A DNA stretch of 41,570 bases, from positions 1 through 41,570 of the forward strand of contig CAKZVF010000244.1 of NCBI GenBank assembly GCA_937921995.1, given 5' to 3'. Under the pieces are notes generated by a model, which made no database searches, was not told the origin of the DNA, and saw only the letters and a list, made by a program, of their open reading frames with translations. A program made the position numbers and the translations under genes. This DNA is from an uncultured Pirellulaceae bacterium. GTDB taxonomy: Bacteria > Planctomycetota > Planctomycetia > Pirellulales > Pirellulaceae. Positions 7,608 through 17,500 of this stretch are shown here, piece by piece (the stretch's first letter is position 1; each line of letters opens with the position of its first letter).

Positions 7608-9392
7608 TCACTTTCTGACTGATCGTAACAACCATCCGGTTGCCGCTACGACCCCGCCGCAGAACAGAAAACACAGTCTGCCTTCGATCGGATTGGGAAC
7701 CAGTGCCATCAACATGATGAACCCGCCGTAAACGAGACACAGTTTTCCCAGCAGCGCGCGTTGTTGGAAATCCAGTTCGTCAGAATTTGATGGTCCCTCC
7801 GGCGTTACCAATGGCGTGCCCATTCGGTCAAAGAACGCCGCGTCGCGCTGCTGAGATTGTTCGGAAGTTTGCTTGTAGAACAGCGTGCTCAGAAGAAACC
7901 ACCCGCCGGCGATGACGACGTTGGCCAAGACGCTGGCGGTGTAAAAGTAAAAGGCTTCTTCGTTGCCGGTAAACTCGGTTTCTAAACCGATCACCTGACG
8001 AAAATCATCCGGATCCACAACGTTCTTTACTGCAAAAGAAATTCCGAACCCGATCAGAACGGTGCTCCACGCCGCCCAAGGTGGCACGCGTTTGACAAAC
8101 ATTCCCAGCACCAATGGAATGCTGTATGGAAGACCCACCAGCGCTCCAAACTGCAGCATCAGATCGAAGATCGGCAGTTCCTTGAGCGAAACAAACTTCA
8201 GCGCCGCCAAGATCACCAGCGCACCGAACAAAAGTGTGACGATTCGGCCCGCCCACAAAAGCTCGCCATCCGAAGCGTTCCGACGTAGGACCGGGTAGTA
8301 AAAGTTCTTCACAAAGATCCCCGCGTTGCGGTTCAGTCCGCTGTCCATCGAAGACATGGTTGCCGCAAAGATGCCGCAAAGCAGTAGGCCCACCATTCCT
8401 TTGGGCATCGTCTCGACGGCCATCGCAACGTAGGCGCCTTCATAAGCCTTCTCGCCCAGTTCAGGGAAGACGCCGTTGAGGTCCGCGAACACGATCGATG
8501 CGGCCAGCGGCGGAATGAACCAGATCACCGGACCAACGAAATTCAAAACGGCACCTAACATCGCTGCTTTACGTGCATGCGATGAATTTTTAGCGCTTAA
8601 GTAACGCGACGAATCCAACATATTGTTTGTGCTGACAAATTTCTGAATGAAAGCGGCAAACACCCACAACCAAACCACCTGCGAACGTGCGACCAATGAC
8701 CAATCAAAATTGTTCGCGGGCAGTTTCTCATAGAAGCCTTGGACTCCACCAACATCAGGATGCCCCAAGGCCAGCCACGCCGCCACGAATGTGATGGGCA
8801 TCAGCGTCAGCACCTGCATGAAGTCGCTGGCCACGACGGCCCACGCTCCGCCGAGCGCCGACATAAAAACAACGACAACCCCAACCGTGACCAGTGTTAC
8901 TTCCAGCGGCATCCCAAAGGCGGCGGTAAGAAAAACGCCCAACCCGTACAGCCAAATCCCGGCGTATAGAATGCTCAACGGGATCTGAATCCACGAGAAC
9001 ACTTGTTCGTTGGCCGGCCCGTAACGATCGCGTACCGCTTCCATGGGCGTGTCGACCCGCATCTGACGAAAACGGTGGGCCGTCCAGAAATAATTGACGA
9101 CGAAGCCCAAGAAATTCGCGGCGTAGATCACCAGCACAATGCTGCCATCCACATAAGCCTTACCCGCCATCCCCGTAAACAGCACCGCGCTGAAGGCGAC
9201 CATGAAGGCAGAACTGCCGGTCATCCACCACAGCATGTTCCCCGAACCACGGAAATAATCACTGGAGCTTTCGTTGAAACGGCGAACGACCCACCCAATC
9301 GCGATCATGAACAGCAAGTAAAAGACGATGACTGCATGATCGTAATGGGTCAACGCATTTGTCGTGCTCAACAGCAATGGATTTGAAATCAT
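7608..9392 (-). CDS. Sodium:solute symporter (SSS family)
   Basis: A 594-residue protein with about 13-14 hydrophobic segments typical of the SSS (SLC5-like) family. Near the N-terminus the family-typical SSSDYFRGSGNMLWWMTG precedes the second helix, and core segments contain GGAWAVVASDFMQ and ATMSSMDSGLNRNAGIFVKN, characteristic of sodium-coupled sugar or organic-solute symporters. It would import a small solute with sodium. The C-terminal part (about residues 490-594) has a cytoplasmic linker and further helices. The ATG at 9392 lies 400 bases from the divergent start of the polysaccharide locus, so it is a candidate importer for released sugars, but its substrate cannot be read from the sequence. 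Confidence 0.85.
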   Translation of the reverse strand: MISNPLLLSTTNALTHYDHAVIVFYLLFMIAIGWVVRRFNESSSDYFRGSGNMLWWMTGSSAFMVAFSAVLFTGMAGKAYVDGSIVLVIYAANFLGFVVNYFWTAHRFRQMRVDTPMEAVRDRYGPANEQVFSWIQIPLSILYAGIWLYGLGVFLTAAFGMPLEVTLVTVGVVVVFMSALGGAWAVVASDFMQVLTLMPITFVAAWLALGHPDVGGVQGFYEKLPANNFDWSLVARSQVVWLWVFAAFIQKFVSTNNMLDSSRYLSAKNSSHARKAAMLGAVLNFVGPVIWFIPPLAASIVFADLNGVFPELGEKAYEGAYVAMAVETMPKGMVGLLLCGIFAATMSSMDSGLNRNAGIFVKNFYYPVLRRNASDGELLWAGRIVTLLFGALVILAALKFVSLKELPIFDLMLQFGALVGLPYSIPLVLGMFVKRVPPWAAWSTVLIGFGISFAVKNVVDPDDFRQVIGLETEFTGNEEAFYFYTASVLANVVIAGGWFLLSTLFYKQTSEQSQQRDAAFFDRMGTPLVTPEGPSNSDELDFQQRALLGKLCLVYGGFIMLMALVPNPIEGRLCFLFCGGVVAATGWLLRSVRK

Positions 9393-9792
9393 GGCGGCAA
9401 ACCTAACGCACTGGAATGAGACGAAGCCTATTTCAAGGCGCTGCGACAGAGAACGACAAAATAGAATCCTCGACGTTTCATTCTCTTAACTCCCAAACAC
9501 CCATTGAGGAATTTATGTTAGGACTAAGTGAGAGTATTGGTGGAATCAACTTCCTGCGCATCATGCTACGAAGAACGCAAGTAAATTCGCACCCAAAAAA
9601 TGCCAAAACAGGTTGAGGACTCCCCGGTTGGAGCACTTGCAAGCTCTCCGCACATCCCGCAAACACTGGCGGGAAGAGCGTTGCGGGAAAATTGTTCTTT
9701 CTTATTTCGGAGCCGAAAATCTACCTAACGTCTTCCAACAGGCTAACATATAGATGAACGGGCTCAACCTTTACTTTGGAAGATGAATATCA
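9393..9792. promoter_or_regulatory. Divergent intergenic region with inverted repeats
   Basis: This region must hold the promoters of the symporter (minus) and of the first gene of the polysaccharide locus (plus). Inverted repeats seen: TCCCGCAA (9655-9662) with TTGCGGGA (9681-9688), and TCTTCCAA (9731-9738) with TTGGAAGA (9776-9783). The first could be an operator or hairpin; eight-base arms may also arise by chance. I see no convincing -35/-10 pair. GGAAGA just before 9793 can serve as a ribosome binding site. Confidence 0.35.
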
Positions 9793-11310
9793 ATGAAACT
9801 ATTTCCACTTTCACTCGCCGTTGCTGTGTTGATTGCTGGCCAATTGCAAGCCGAGAACTGGACGATCGATACCGCCGAGGATTGGGAGACGAACATGCAA
9901 TCGGCTGAAGGTGCGACCTTTGATGGTGGATCTGTTTCGCCCAGTGAAAAGGTTGCGACGATTGTTACTCAATTGCACTCAACCGACGAAAAACGTTCGG
10001 CGAAGTCATTGGTGGTGACTCAGTCTGCGATTTGGCAGAACTGGAATCCCATCGAAAACCTTGGCCCTGCCAATCTTGGCGACGCCCCTGTGATGCTGAC
10101 GTTGGGGCCGAATAATTATTGGATGTTTGGCCGCTACAAAAAAGCGGGTGCCAAGAAAAAGAAAGGCAACAAGGCGCAGCCGCAAGCGCCGTTTGAACCG
10201 CAAGAAGCAAAATTAGAAGGATTCGAAATGCCTCTGCTGACGACTCCGCTTGCGAACCAGTACGACGCGCCTGGCGGACTCAAGCCAGGTAAAGGCGGTT
10301 ACCACGGGTGGCAGAGTCGCGACATGAAGAACTGGGTTCATCACGGTCCCGTGACGGAGGGATTCTCTAGGTGGGTCACTAGCGCGGAATGGGTCGATGG
10401 CAAGGCGCTGATTTACTACGACTTCCCCAACGATCAGGATCCACACGTTTACGTCGATGAAGATTTGTTTGACGGGCTACCGGGTAAGAACATGGGCATG
10501 GCCGTGAAGGATCCGTCGCATGGAAGTGACGCGGGCTTCATTCGTGATCTCGACGGCAACATGCATGTCATCATCGAAGACTGGAGCCCCATCTCTGCGA
10601 ACAAGCGATCGTGGGATTCGCCATTGGCCGGACATGCCGTCAGCCCGACGGGGCTGAGTGATTTTGTCTTTAAGGCGCCGGCGGTCGATAAACGGACCAA
10701 GCCAACCGGAAAGACGGCAACGTATAAACACCCGCATTGGGTGAAAGAAGATCCCAAAAACTACAAAACCAATGTTGCTCAGTACAACGTGCATGAACCC
10801 GAACAAGAAGCCTACGGTGATTGGGCCGCGATCTGTATCGGCGGTCAGTACTACATCTTTGGCGACTACGATCCCGTTGGCGGTCACAAGATGAGCGTCG
10901 GATGGTTCACGTCGCCTTCGATAGATCAACAATTCACGTGGTGCGACCACATCGGTCAAGGCCATCCGGACCCCGACGTTGCGTTCGCCCAAGGGCAGTT
11001 TTATCTTGCCACCCAGCAAAAAACCGACTTCGTCAGTCCCGGCCCATGGGTGGAGACGGTCGAGGCGCGTGTGGGCGTCGATGTTGACAATGATAAAAAG
11101 ATCGACCAGTGGACCGAATGGAGCGAAATCAAAGAAACTTACGACTACATTCCCGGTTTCTCAAAACAGATTGCAAAGGCTCCCGCCGAATTGGATTTGT
11201 CAACATTGCCCGAAGGTTTTGGATTCCAGATCGAATTGCGAATGACCGATTCGACCGAAAACAAATCCAAACCCATCGTTGAAAGTGTTTCGTTGTCTTT
11301 TGATAATTAG
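9793..11310 (+). CDS. Secreted beta-propeller glycosidase-like protein (GH43/GH117-like)
   Basis: A 505-residue protein with a clear signal peptide (MKLFPLSLAVAVLIAGQLQA). The body shows repeated short strands typical of five-bladed propeller glycosidases: NNYWMFGRYKK, GKALIYYDFPNDQDPHVYVD, DAGFIRDLDGNMHVIIEDWS, GDWAAICIGGQYYIFGDYDP and GHPDPDVAFAQGQFYLATQQ. Clustered acidic residues (DQDPH, IIEDWS, FGDYDP) would line an active site. A low-complexity Lys-rich linker (KKAGAKKKKGNKAQPQ) occurs near residue 117. A C-terminal beta-sandwich-like segment ends the protein. This suggests a glycoside hydrolase of the GH43/GH117-like propeller group, acting outside the cytoplasm; the exact family and substrate are not determined. 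It is the first gene of the plus-strand sulfatase/fucosidase locus. Confidence 0.6.
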   Translation: MKLFPLSLAVAVLIAGQLQAENWTIDTAEDWETNMQSAEGATFDGGSVSPSEKVATIVTQLHSTDEKRSAKSLVVTQSAIWQNWNPIENLGPANLGDAPVMLTLGPNNYWMFGRYKKAGAKKKKGNKAQPQAPFEPQEAKLEGFEMPLLTTPLANQYDAPGGLKPGKGGYHGWQSRDMKNWVHHGPVTEGFSRWVTSAEWVDGKALIYYDFPNDQDPHVYVDEDLFDGLPGKNMGMAVKDPSHGSDAGFIRDLDGNMHVIIEDWSPISANKRSWDSPLAGHAVSPTGLSDFVFKAPAVDKRTKPTGKTATYKHPHWVKEDPKNYKTNVAQYNVHEPEQEAYGDWAAICIGGQYYIFGDYDPVGGHKMSVGWFTSPSIDQQFTWCDHIGQGHPDPDVAFAQGQFYLATQQKTDFVSPGPWVETVEARVGVDVDNDKKIDQWTEWSEIKETYDYIPGFSKQIAKAPAELDLSTLPEGFGFQIELRMTDSTENKSKPIVESVSLSFDN

Positions 11311-11402
11311 ACCGTTCTAGTCTGTTTGTGCTTCTGTCGTTTAGGAACAAGCCGATGGTTTGCCGCGGCAGTTCAAAGACCTGACCTCCACCAAAGTTAT
11401 CC

Positions 11403-12191
11403 ATGAAAATTGAATTTCTTCTGGCAACAATTCTGCTGCTTGGCCTATCGGCAGCGTTGCCGCTGGATGCTCAGACAACCGCCCCTTCCAACGACTCTGG
11501 CGCGGATGCGTCGCAAGAGGCCGCCAGTGATTCGTTCGACATGTCGTTCTGGGATGTCGAGGGCAAAGATCCGCGGCAAGGCGACGTGATGGTCTTTGAC
11601 GCGTTGCGAGAAAAGGTGGTGACGCCCAACGGCAACGGTTGGCGGCATGAGCTCAAGATCAAGAAGGCCTTGCGTGTGGGGATGACGGAGGTGTTTGAGG
11701 ATTTCCAGGCACGCGTGAAAGTCGATCTGTCCAACGGTGGCAAGACGATCGTGGCGCAGCATCACGCCGGTGACACTGGCACGATTGTGAAACTGTATGT
11801 GTCGGACACACGCGAGAAACGGCTCATTGACAGTCGCCCTGGCAACGGCGTGTTCGATGTCTATGTTCGTTTGACGCGCGAGGACGGTTCGGGGGAAGAA
11901 AAACGGGCGCTTGGCACCATCAAAACCGGTGACAGTTTCGATTTTCACATCATCAACGACAGAGGCATGGTGACCGTTTCGGCGTTTGAAAAAACGTTCG
12001 GTCTGCGAGTGAAGGATAGTTCCAAATCTTATCTGAAGTTCGGAAACTATCTGCAGGCGCAGGATCCTTACACGATGCGGAAATCTAAATCCAAAGGTTG
12101 GGCAGACTTCTATGGCGATGCAAAGATCACCACCAGCGTGATAACCTTTTCGAATATAAAGTACGTGCGAACCGCAAAAACAGAAAAGTAA
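11403..12191 (+). CDS. Secreted PL7-like polysaccharide lyase (alginate lyase 2 fold)
   Basis: A 262-residue protein with a signal peptide (MKIEFLLATILLLGLSAALPLDA). Three signatures of the PL7/alginate-lyase-2 jelly roll appear in order: RHEL (residues 81-84, cf. RxE in PL7), VAQHHA (Gln119-His120, cf. Q(I/V)H) and YLKFGNYLQ (residues 210-218, cf. YFKxGxYxQ, whose last Tyr is catalytic in PL7). Spacing is right for the fold. PL7 enzymes cleave uronic-acid polysaccharides by beta-elimination using a His/Tyr pair. The first motif departs from RxE(S/T)R, so the substrate may not be alginate; a sulfated or acetylated uronate-containing glycan fits the neighbours. The next sulfatase follows within about 50 bases, suggesting one transcript. 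It could also be a non-catalytic family member. Confidence 0.65.
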   Translation: MKIEFLLATILLLGLSAALPLDAQTTAPSNDSGADASQEAASDSFDMSFWDVEGKDPRQGDVMVFDALREKVVTPNGNGWRHELKIKKALRVGMTEVFEDFQARVKVDLSNGGKTIVAQHHAGDTGTIVKLYVSDTREKRLIDSRPGNGVFDVYVRLTREDGSGEEKRALGTIKTGDSFDFHIINDRGMVTVSAFEKTFGLRVKDSSKSYLKFGNYLQAQDPYTMRKSKSKGWADFYGDAKITTSVITFSNIKYVRTAKTEK

Positions 12192-12243
12192 CATGGATTT
12201 GCTGAAGCCGTGTATTTCCCATCCATCCTTGAGAGAAATTCAA

Positions 12244-13608
12244 ATGATGCGAATGACGTTATCCTTAGTCCTACTTTTGCTGACGCCGATGTTCAGTCTG
12301 CATGCTGACGAAACGCAGAAGCCAAACATCGTTGTCTTTTTGGCTGACGACATGGGGTGGGGCGATTGTGCGACCTACGGGCATCCGCTGATTCAAACGC
12401 CGAACCTTGATAAACTGGCTTCGCAGGGCGTCAAGTTCACTCAGTGCTATTCTGCTTGCGGCGTTTGTTCTCCGTCACGTTCGGCGATTCTGACCGGACG
12501 AACGCCTTATCGAAACGGCGTCTATCGCCATCTCTCTGGCAAAAACGAAGCTCATCTGCGGGCGAGTGAGATCACTTATCCTAAATTGCTGAAAACGATC
12601 GGCTATCAGACGTGCCATGTTGGAAAGTGGCATCTCAATTCCATCAAGCAATTCAATACCACCGAATACCCCCAACCCGGCGATCATGGATACGATTATT
12701 GGATGGCGACGCACAACAATGCACAACCCAGCCATAAAAACCCTGATAATTTTGTCCGCAATGGCGAGCCCGTTGGTGAACTGAAGGGGTATTCGGCACC
12801 TCTGGTTGCCACCGAAGCGACGCGCTGGCTGAGCGCACTGCGTGATAAATCGAAACCCTTCGCGCTGTCCATTTGGGCGCACGAACCACACGCGCCCATC
12901 GCAACCGATTCTCGTTTCTCCGGCATGTACGACGGTCACGAAAACAGCAAATACATGGGCAACATTTCGCAGCTGGATCACGCGCTGGGGATGGTGATGG
13001 ATGCACTGGAAAAGGAAGGCGTCAGTGATAACACGCTATTGATCTTCACCTCCGATAACGGGCCGGTCGCCAAATTTGGCGGAACGACCGGCGGTTTGCG
13101 TGGCGGCAAACGCAGCGATCACGAAGGCGGCATTCGCGTACCGGGAATCGCGCGATGGCCCGATCGTATCAAACCGGCAACCGTCAGCGCTGTCCCTGTC
13201 GTTGGTACCGACATTTTTGCGACAGTCTTGGATATTACCGGCATTCCCCTTCCTGATGACCGCACCATCGACGGCGTCAGTATGTTACCGGCGTTTGAAG
13301 GCAAGCCCGTTCAACGGAAAGTGCCGCTGTTCTGGCGAACTCACGTTTCTCCACCGGGAGACCGTGTCGCCATGCGGATCGGAGACTGGAAGTTGGTTGG
13401 AGACGATACGCTGACAAAATTCCAGCTCTACGAGATTCAAAAAGATTCAAAGGAGGAACGCGACCTGGCCAAGGCGATGCCGGAGAAGACCGAAGAGATG
13501 AAGCAACAGCTGCTACAGGTTTGGAAGGATATTGAATCCGAAGGCCCCGACCATTGGTGGAAGAGCGATCGCCAACCGCCCAAAAAAGGTGGGAAGCTAA
13601 GTTATTAA
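12244..13608 (+). CDS. Type I sulfatase (sulfatase 1 of the locus)
   Basis: Secreted formylglycine-dependent sulfatase of the alkaline-phosphatase superfamily. I chose the ATG at 12244 (MMRMTLSLVLLLL signal peptide, GAGAGA upstream); the frame is open from an ATG at 12193, but that would add 17 residues before the signal peptide. Metal-binding ADDMGWGD is at residues 34-41. The C-S-P-S-R motif, with Cys75 to be converted to formylglycine, is in GVCSPSRSAILTGR. Also present are GKWHL and TSDNGP. About 454 residues, a normal length. It hydrolyses sulfate esters, presumably of a polysaccharide or oligosaccharide. A formylglycine-generating enzyme is not in this window. It follows the PL7-like gene directly. 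Confidence 0.9.
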   Translation: MMRMTLSLVLLLLTPMFSLHADETQKPNIVVFLADDMGWGDCATYGHPLIQTPNLDKLASQGVKFTQCYSACGVCSPSRSAILTGRTPYRNGVYRHLSGKNEAHLRASEITYPKLLKTIGYQTCHVGKWHLNSIKQFNTTEYPQPGDHGYDYWMATHNNAQPSHKNPDNFVRNGEPVGELKGYSAPLVATEATRWLSALRDKSKPFALSIWAHEPHAPIATDSRFSGMYDGHENSKYMGNISQLDHALGMVMDALEKEGVSDNTLLIFTSDNGPVAKFGGTTGGLRGGKRSDHEGGIRVPGIARWPDRIKPATVSAVPVVGTDIFATVLDITGIPLPDDRTIDGVSMLPAFEGKPVQRKVPLFWRTHVSPPGDRVAMRIGDWKLVGDDTLTKFQLYEIQKDSKEERDLAKAMPEKTEEMKQQLLQVWKDIESEGPDHWWKSDRQPPKKGGKLSY

Positions 13609-13611
13609 AGG

Positions 13612-13638
13612 TTTACCGCCACGTAGTGGTAAAGCGGT
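13612..13638 (+). terminator. Small hairpin after sulfatase 1
   Basis: Just after the stop codon, TTTACC (13612-13617) pairs with GGTAAA (13628-13633), with further CAC/GTG pairing inside; ACCGC (13615-13619) can alternatively pair with GCGGT (13634-13638). There is no T-run. It may be a weak terminator, an RNA-processing site or nothing. Confidence 0.25.
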
Positions 13639-13662
13639 GTCGTTAAAGAAATATGAGAGACC

Positions 13663-14424
13663 ATGAAGAAGACTACAAATTGCTTATTTTGCGCGTTGAT
13701 ACTGGTTGGCATTGCTGCGTTTGTCATTCAATCGCCGGCGGTCGCTCAAGAGAATGCAAAAAACGCTTCGGTGGAATCTACGCTCGGACTGGCACCTCCA
13801 TCGAACGCCGTTGTGTTATTTGACGGGTCGAACGTCGATGCTTGGAAGCCGTTTTCGTTTCTGGCAATCAATCCTAAAGACGATCAGAAAGAAATCCAAT
13901 GGAAGATCTGCGATGACAAGTCATTGCAGGTGACGTTTGAGTTTGAGGGGAAGAAGCGCAAACAGTTTCTTTGTACGAAGCAGCGGTTTGGTGACTACCG
14001 ATTGCACCTTGAATTTCAGCTGCCCGAGGATGGTGGCAAGGGGAACAGCGGTATCTTCTTCGGGCCGTTGTACGAGTTGCAGATTCTTGACAGTGCCAAG
14101 AAGGAAGAAGCAGGCTTCATTGATTGTGGTGCGATCTATCACATCCGCGCGCCGGATGAAAACGCAGCGTTGCCGCCAGGCCAATGGCAGACGGTCGATC
14201 TAGACTATCGCGCGGCTCGGTTCAATCAGCACGGAATGATGACTGAAAACAGCGTGGCCCGCGTCACGGTGCGACTCAACGGAACGCTCGTCCATGACAA
14301 CTTCAAACTGTCGGTGCGACGGAACAAGTACGGAGCTTTTCCAGAGGAGCCGCTGTCGCCCATCGTTCTTCAGGACCACGGCTCTCCTGTTAAATTCCGA
14401 AACATCTGGGTTGTCGAAAAATAA
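13663..14424 (+). CDS. Secreted DUF1080 (3-keto-disaccharide hydrolase domain) protein
   Basis: A 253-residue protein with an N-terminal signal peptide (hydrophobic CLFCALILVGIAAFVIQ, cleavage after about AVA). The typical DUF1080 opening VVLFDGSNVDAWKPF is at about residue 46, followed by FGDYRLHLEFQLPEDGGKGNSGIFF and a C-terminal PIVLQDHGSPVKFRNIWV. This concanavalin-like beta-sandwich is greatly expanded in planctomycetes; some members hydrolyse 3-keto-glycosides. Its role here may be glycan binding or hydrolysis in the same degradation pathway. It lies between two sulfatase genes on the same strand with a 54-base upstream gap. Activity is not certain from sequence. Confidence 0.85.
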   Translation: MKKTTNCLFCALILVGIAAFVIQSPAVAQENAKNASVESTLGLAPPSNAVVLFDGSNVDAWKPFSFLAINPKDDQKEIQWKICDDKSLQVTFEFEGKKRKQFLCTKQRFGDYRLHLEFQLPEDGGKGNSGIFFGPLYELQILDSAKKEEAGFIDCGAIYHIRAPDENAALPPGQWQTVDLDYRAARFNQHGMMTENSVARVTVRLNGTLVHDNFKLSVRRNKYGAFPEEPLSPIVLQDHGSPVKFRNIWVVEK

Positions 14425-14513
14425 AAACGTTGGCTAACGCCGAACAACAACCAGCTATCAATAACGTGTCGGTTGAACTAACCAAGTCAAGTCAAATCAA
14501 ACTGAATAGACCC

Positions 14514-17500
14514 ATGACCTTATTCTTTCACCCTTTGCATTGTTACACGACCATCGTCGCGGTTTTTTTAACGCTGGCGATAGCTTCGGATCATGTCTAT
14601 GCCGAAACTCCAGCCGCCGATAAAAAGCAGCCCAATATCATTTTGATCATGACCGACGATCAAGGGTATGGCGATCTGAGTTGTCATGGGCATCCCTTTC
14701 TCAAGACGCCCAACATTGACAAACTTTTCAGCCAAAGCACGCGGTTTGCAAATTTCCATGTGAGCGCGACGTGTTCGCCCACACGCGCCGCGCTGATGTC
14801 TGGCAAAGCACCGTTCAAAGTCGGGGTCACGCACACTGTCGTTGAACGAGAACGATTGACGTTGGACACGCCGACTATTGCTGAGGTCCTAAAATCGGCG
14901 GGTTACGATACCGGGATTTTTGGCAAGTGGCATTTAGGTGACGCGGATCCTTACCAACCCGACCGTCGTGGATTTGACGAAGTCTTTATTCACGGGGCCG
15001 GCGGCATCGGCCAAAGTCACGCCGGCGATCAAAGCGACGCACCTGGTACCAGTTATTTTGATCCGATCATCAAACATAACGGTCGTTTCGAACAGACGCG
15101 CGGCTACTGCACCGACGTGTTCTTTCAGCAAGCCCTTGGCTGGATTAAATCAAAGGCCAATGTTGGCCAAAAAGAAGACGAAGAGAAAAAACCATTCTTC
15201 GCCTACATCGCCACCAACGCCCCGCACTCGCCCTACCGCGTCGACGCGAGCTACTCAGACTTATTCAAAGACAAAGTTGCCGATGCGAAGAAGGCGGCTT
15301 TCTTGGGAATGATCGTCAACATCGACGAGAACGTTGGCGCTTTAATGGAGAAGGTTGATCAATGGAACTTGGCCAACGACACGTTGCTGATTTTCATGAC
15401 CGACAACGGCAGCGCCGCGGGATCACGGATCTACAACGCCGGCATGAAGGGCGGCAAAGGGACGATGAATGAGGGAGGCTCGCGCGTGCCGCTGTTCATG
15501 CGTCTTCCGGGCGTGACCAAACCGGGCATGGAGGTTAATCGCATGACGCGCCATTTCGATCTGTTTCCAACGCTGACAGAAATCGCCGGTGGCACGATCC
15601 CGGATGCTCTGGACCTTGACGGACGCAGCCTGATGCCACTGATCGAAAACCCAGATGCAGACTGGGCACCGCGTGACACTTTTTTTCATGTCGGTCGCTG
15701 GGCGAAAGCGGGGGCTCCGGTTCGCTTCAGCAAAGGCGATCCCGAACCGAACAACAATAAATACAATGGGTTTGCGGTACGCAATGAAAAGTGGCGGTTA
15801 GTCAATAAACGCCTGTTCGACATCATCAGCGACCCCGGCGAAACGAACGACGTCGCCGAACAACACCCCGAAGTCGTCAAAACGCTGCGAACCAGTTTTG
15901 ACCGCTGGTGGGAAGAGGTGCGGCCGATGATGGTCAATGAAGACGCGCCTTTAGATGTTCCGCGTTCCTTCGAGGAACAGTTTCACCGACAGAGAACCTC
16001 CGAAGGTATCCCCGAGTGGACCAAACCCGATTTGGACGGACGGAATGAACGGCTTTCGTGGTGGCGCGAGGCAAGGTTTGGCATGTTCGTGCACTGGGGC
16101 ATCTATTCAACGGTCGGTGGCGAGTACAACGGTCAGAAGTTGCCAAACAGCGCCGAATGGATGATGGCCCGTGGCAAGATTCCGATCGCTGAATACGAAA
16201 AATACGCGGCTCAGTTTAATCCAACCAAATTTGACGCTTCCGAATTCGTCGGCCGCGCCAAAGATGCGGGCATGAAGTACATCGTGATCACGGCCAAACA
16301 CCACGACGGGTTTTCGATGTTTGGTTCTCAGTGCAGCGACTACGACGTCGTCGACGCGACGCCGTTTAAGCGCGACATCATGAAAGAGCTGGCCGATGAA
16401 TGCTTGAAACAGGATATCAAGTTCGGATTTTATTACTCGCAAGCCCAAGATTGGCATCACCCCGGCGGACACGGCAACAGCTGGGACAAGACGCTGAAGA
16501 AAGTAAGCACCGACGAATATGTTTTTGAAAAAGCGGTTCCTGAGGTGCGACAGTTGCTGACCGATTATGGTCCGATCGGAATCTTTTGGTGGGACACGCC
16601 TAGGAAGATGAGCGAAGAAGCGTTTGATGCCTTGCATTCGCTGACCAAGCTGCAACCGAGCGTCATTACCAACGACCGTTTGGGCGAAGGTTACCGCGGT
16701 GACTATAAGACTTTCGAAAGACACATTCCTCAGCGTGCTCCGGTCGGTGAAGACTGGGAGGTCTGCATGCCTATCAGCGGAAGTTGGGGATACAAAAAGG
16801 GTGACGACAATTTCAAGTCGACTCAGACATTGATTCGCAATTTGGTCGACATCGCCAGCAAGGGCGGCAACTACTTGTTGAACGTTAGTCCAACTGGCGA
16901 AGGCACGTTGTTGCCGCCGGCGATTGAGCGGCTGAAGGAGATCGGCCAATGGATGGAGATCAACAGCGATTCGATCTACAACACTCAGGCCAGCCCACTT
17001 CCGGCGTTGGAGTGGGGACGCTGCACAGCGCGACCGACTGGCGGACAGACGACGCTGTACCTACACGTTTTCGACTGGCCCGAGGACGGGAAGTTGGTCG
17101 TGCCGGGATTGAGTCAGACGCCGATTAATGCTCGTTTGCTTGACGGACAAGTCGCGGTCTCATCCGCGGTGACCGACGCGGGATTGGAATTAACGCTGCC
17201 GGGCAAAGCTCCCGATCCAAACGCCAGCGTGATCGAATTGACCATCGAAGGTGAATTGAAGGTAAAAGTCCTACTTCCTAAACCCGACGCCGATGGAAAA
17301 CTGGTTCTGGTCGCCAAGGACGGATACATTCACAACAACGATGGCAGCCGTTCGGCGGAAATAAAGATTCACGACGACATTCCCCACATCGGCTATTGGG
17401 TCGACAATCGAGCGTGGGTCGATTGGACGATCGAGATCGACAAACCGGGCGATTACGAAGTGCTCGGGACGATGTCATTGCAGAATGAGCAAACGCAATT

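Noticed and set aside
7525..7731. 68-codon plus-strand ORF
   Set aside because: It overlaps the 3' end of the symporter gene on the opposite strand and lacks protein-like features.
9416..9616. 66-codon ORF in the divergent intergenic region
   Set aside because: No ribosome binding site, no recognisable domain, and it sits where promoters are expected. Cannot be excluded but not supported.
11445..12194. Minus-strand ORF of 249 codons
   Set aside because: It covers the PL7-like gene on the opposite strand; the plus-strand product has a signal peptide and three family motifs, while this one has none.
14430..14513. TTG at 14430 as start of the fusion protein
   Set aside because: It would place 28 polar residues before the signal peptide; the ATG at 14514 starts directly with one. 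The same reasoning moved the starts at 12193, 17709, 19308, 22883, 28075 and 31274.
16107..16949. Minus-strand ORF of 280 codons
   Set aside because: It is antisense to the GH29 half of the fusion protein; it results from codon-bias shadows in a GC-rich gene.
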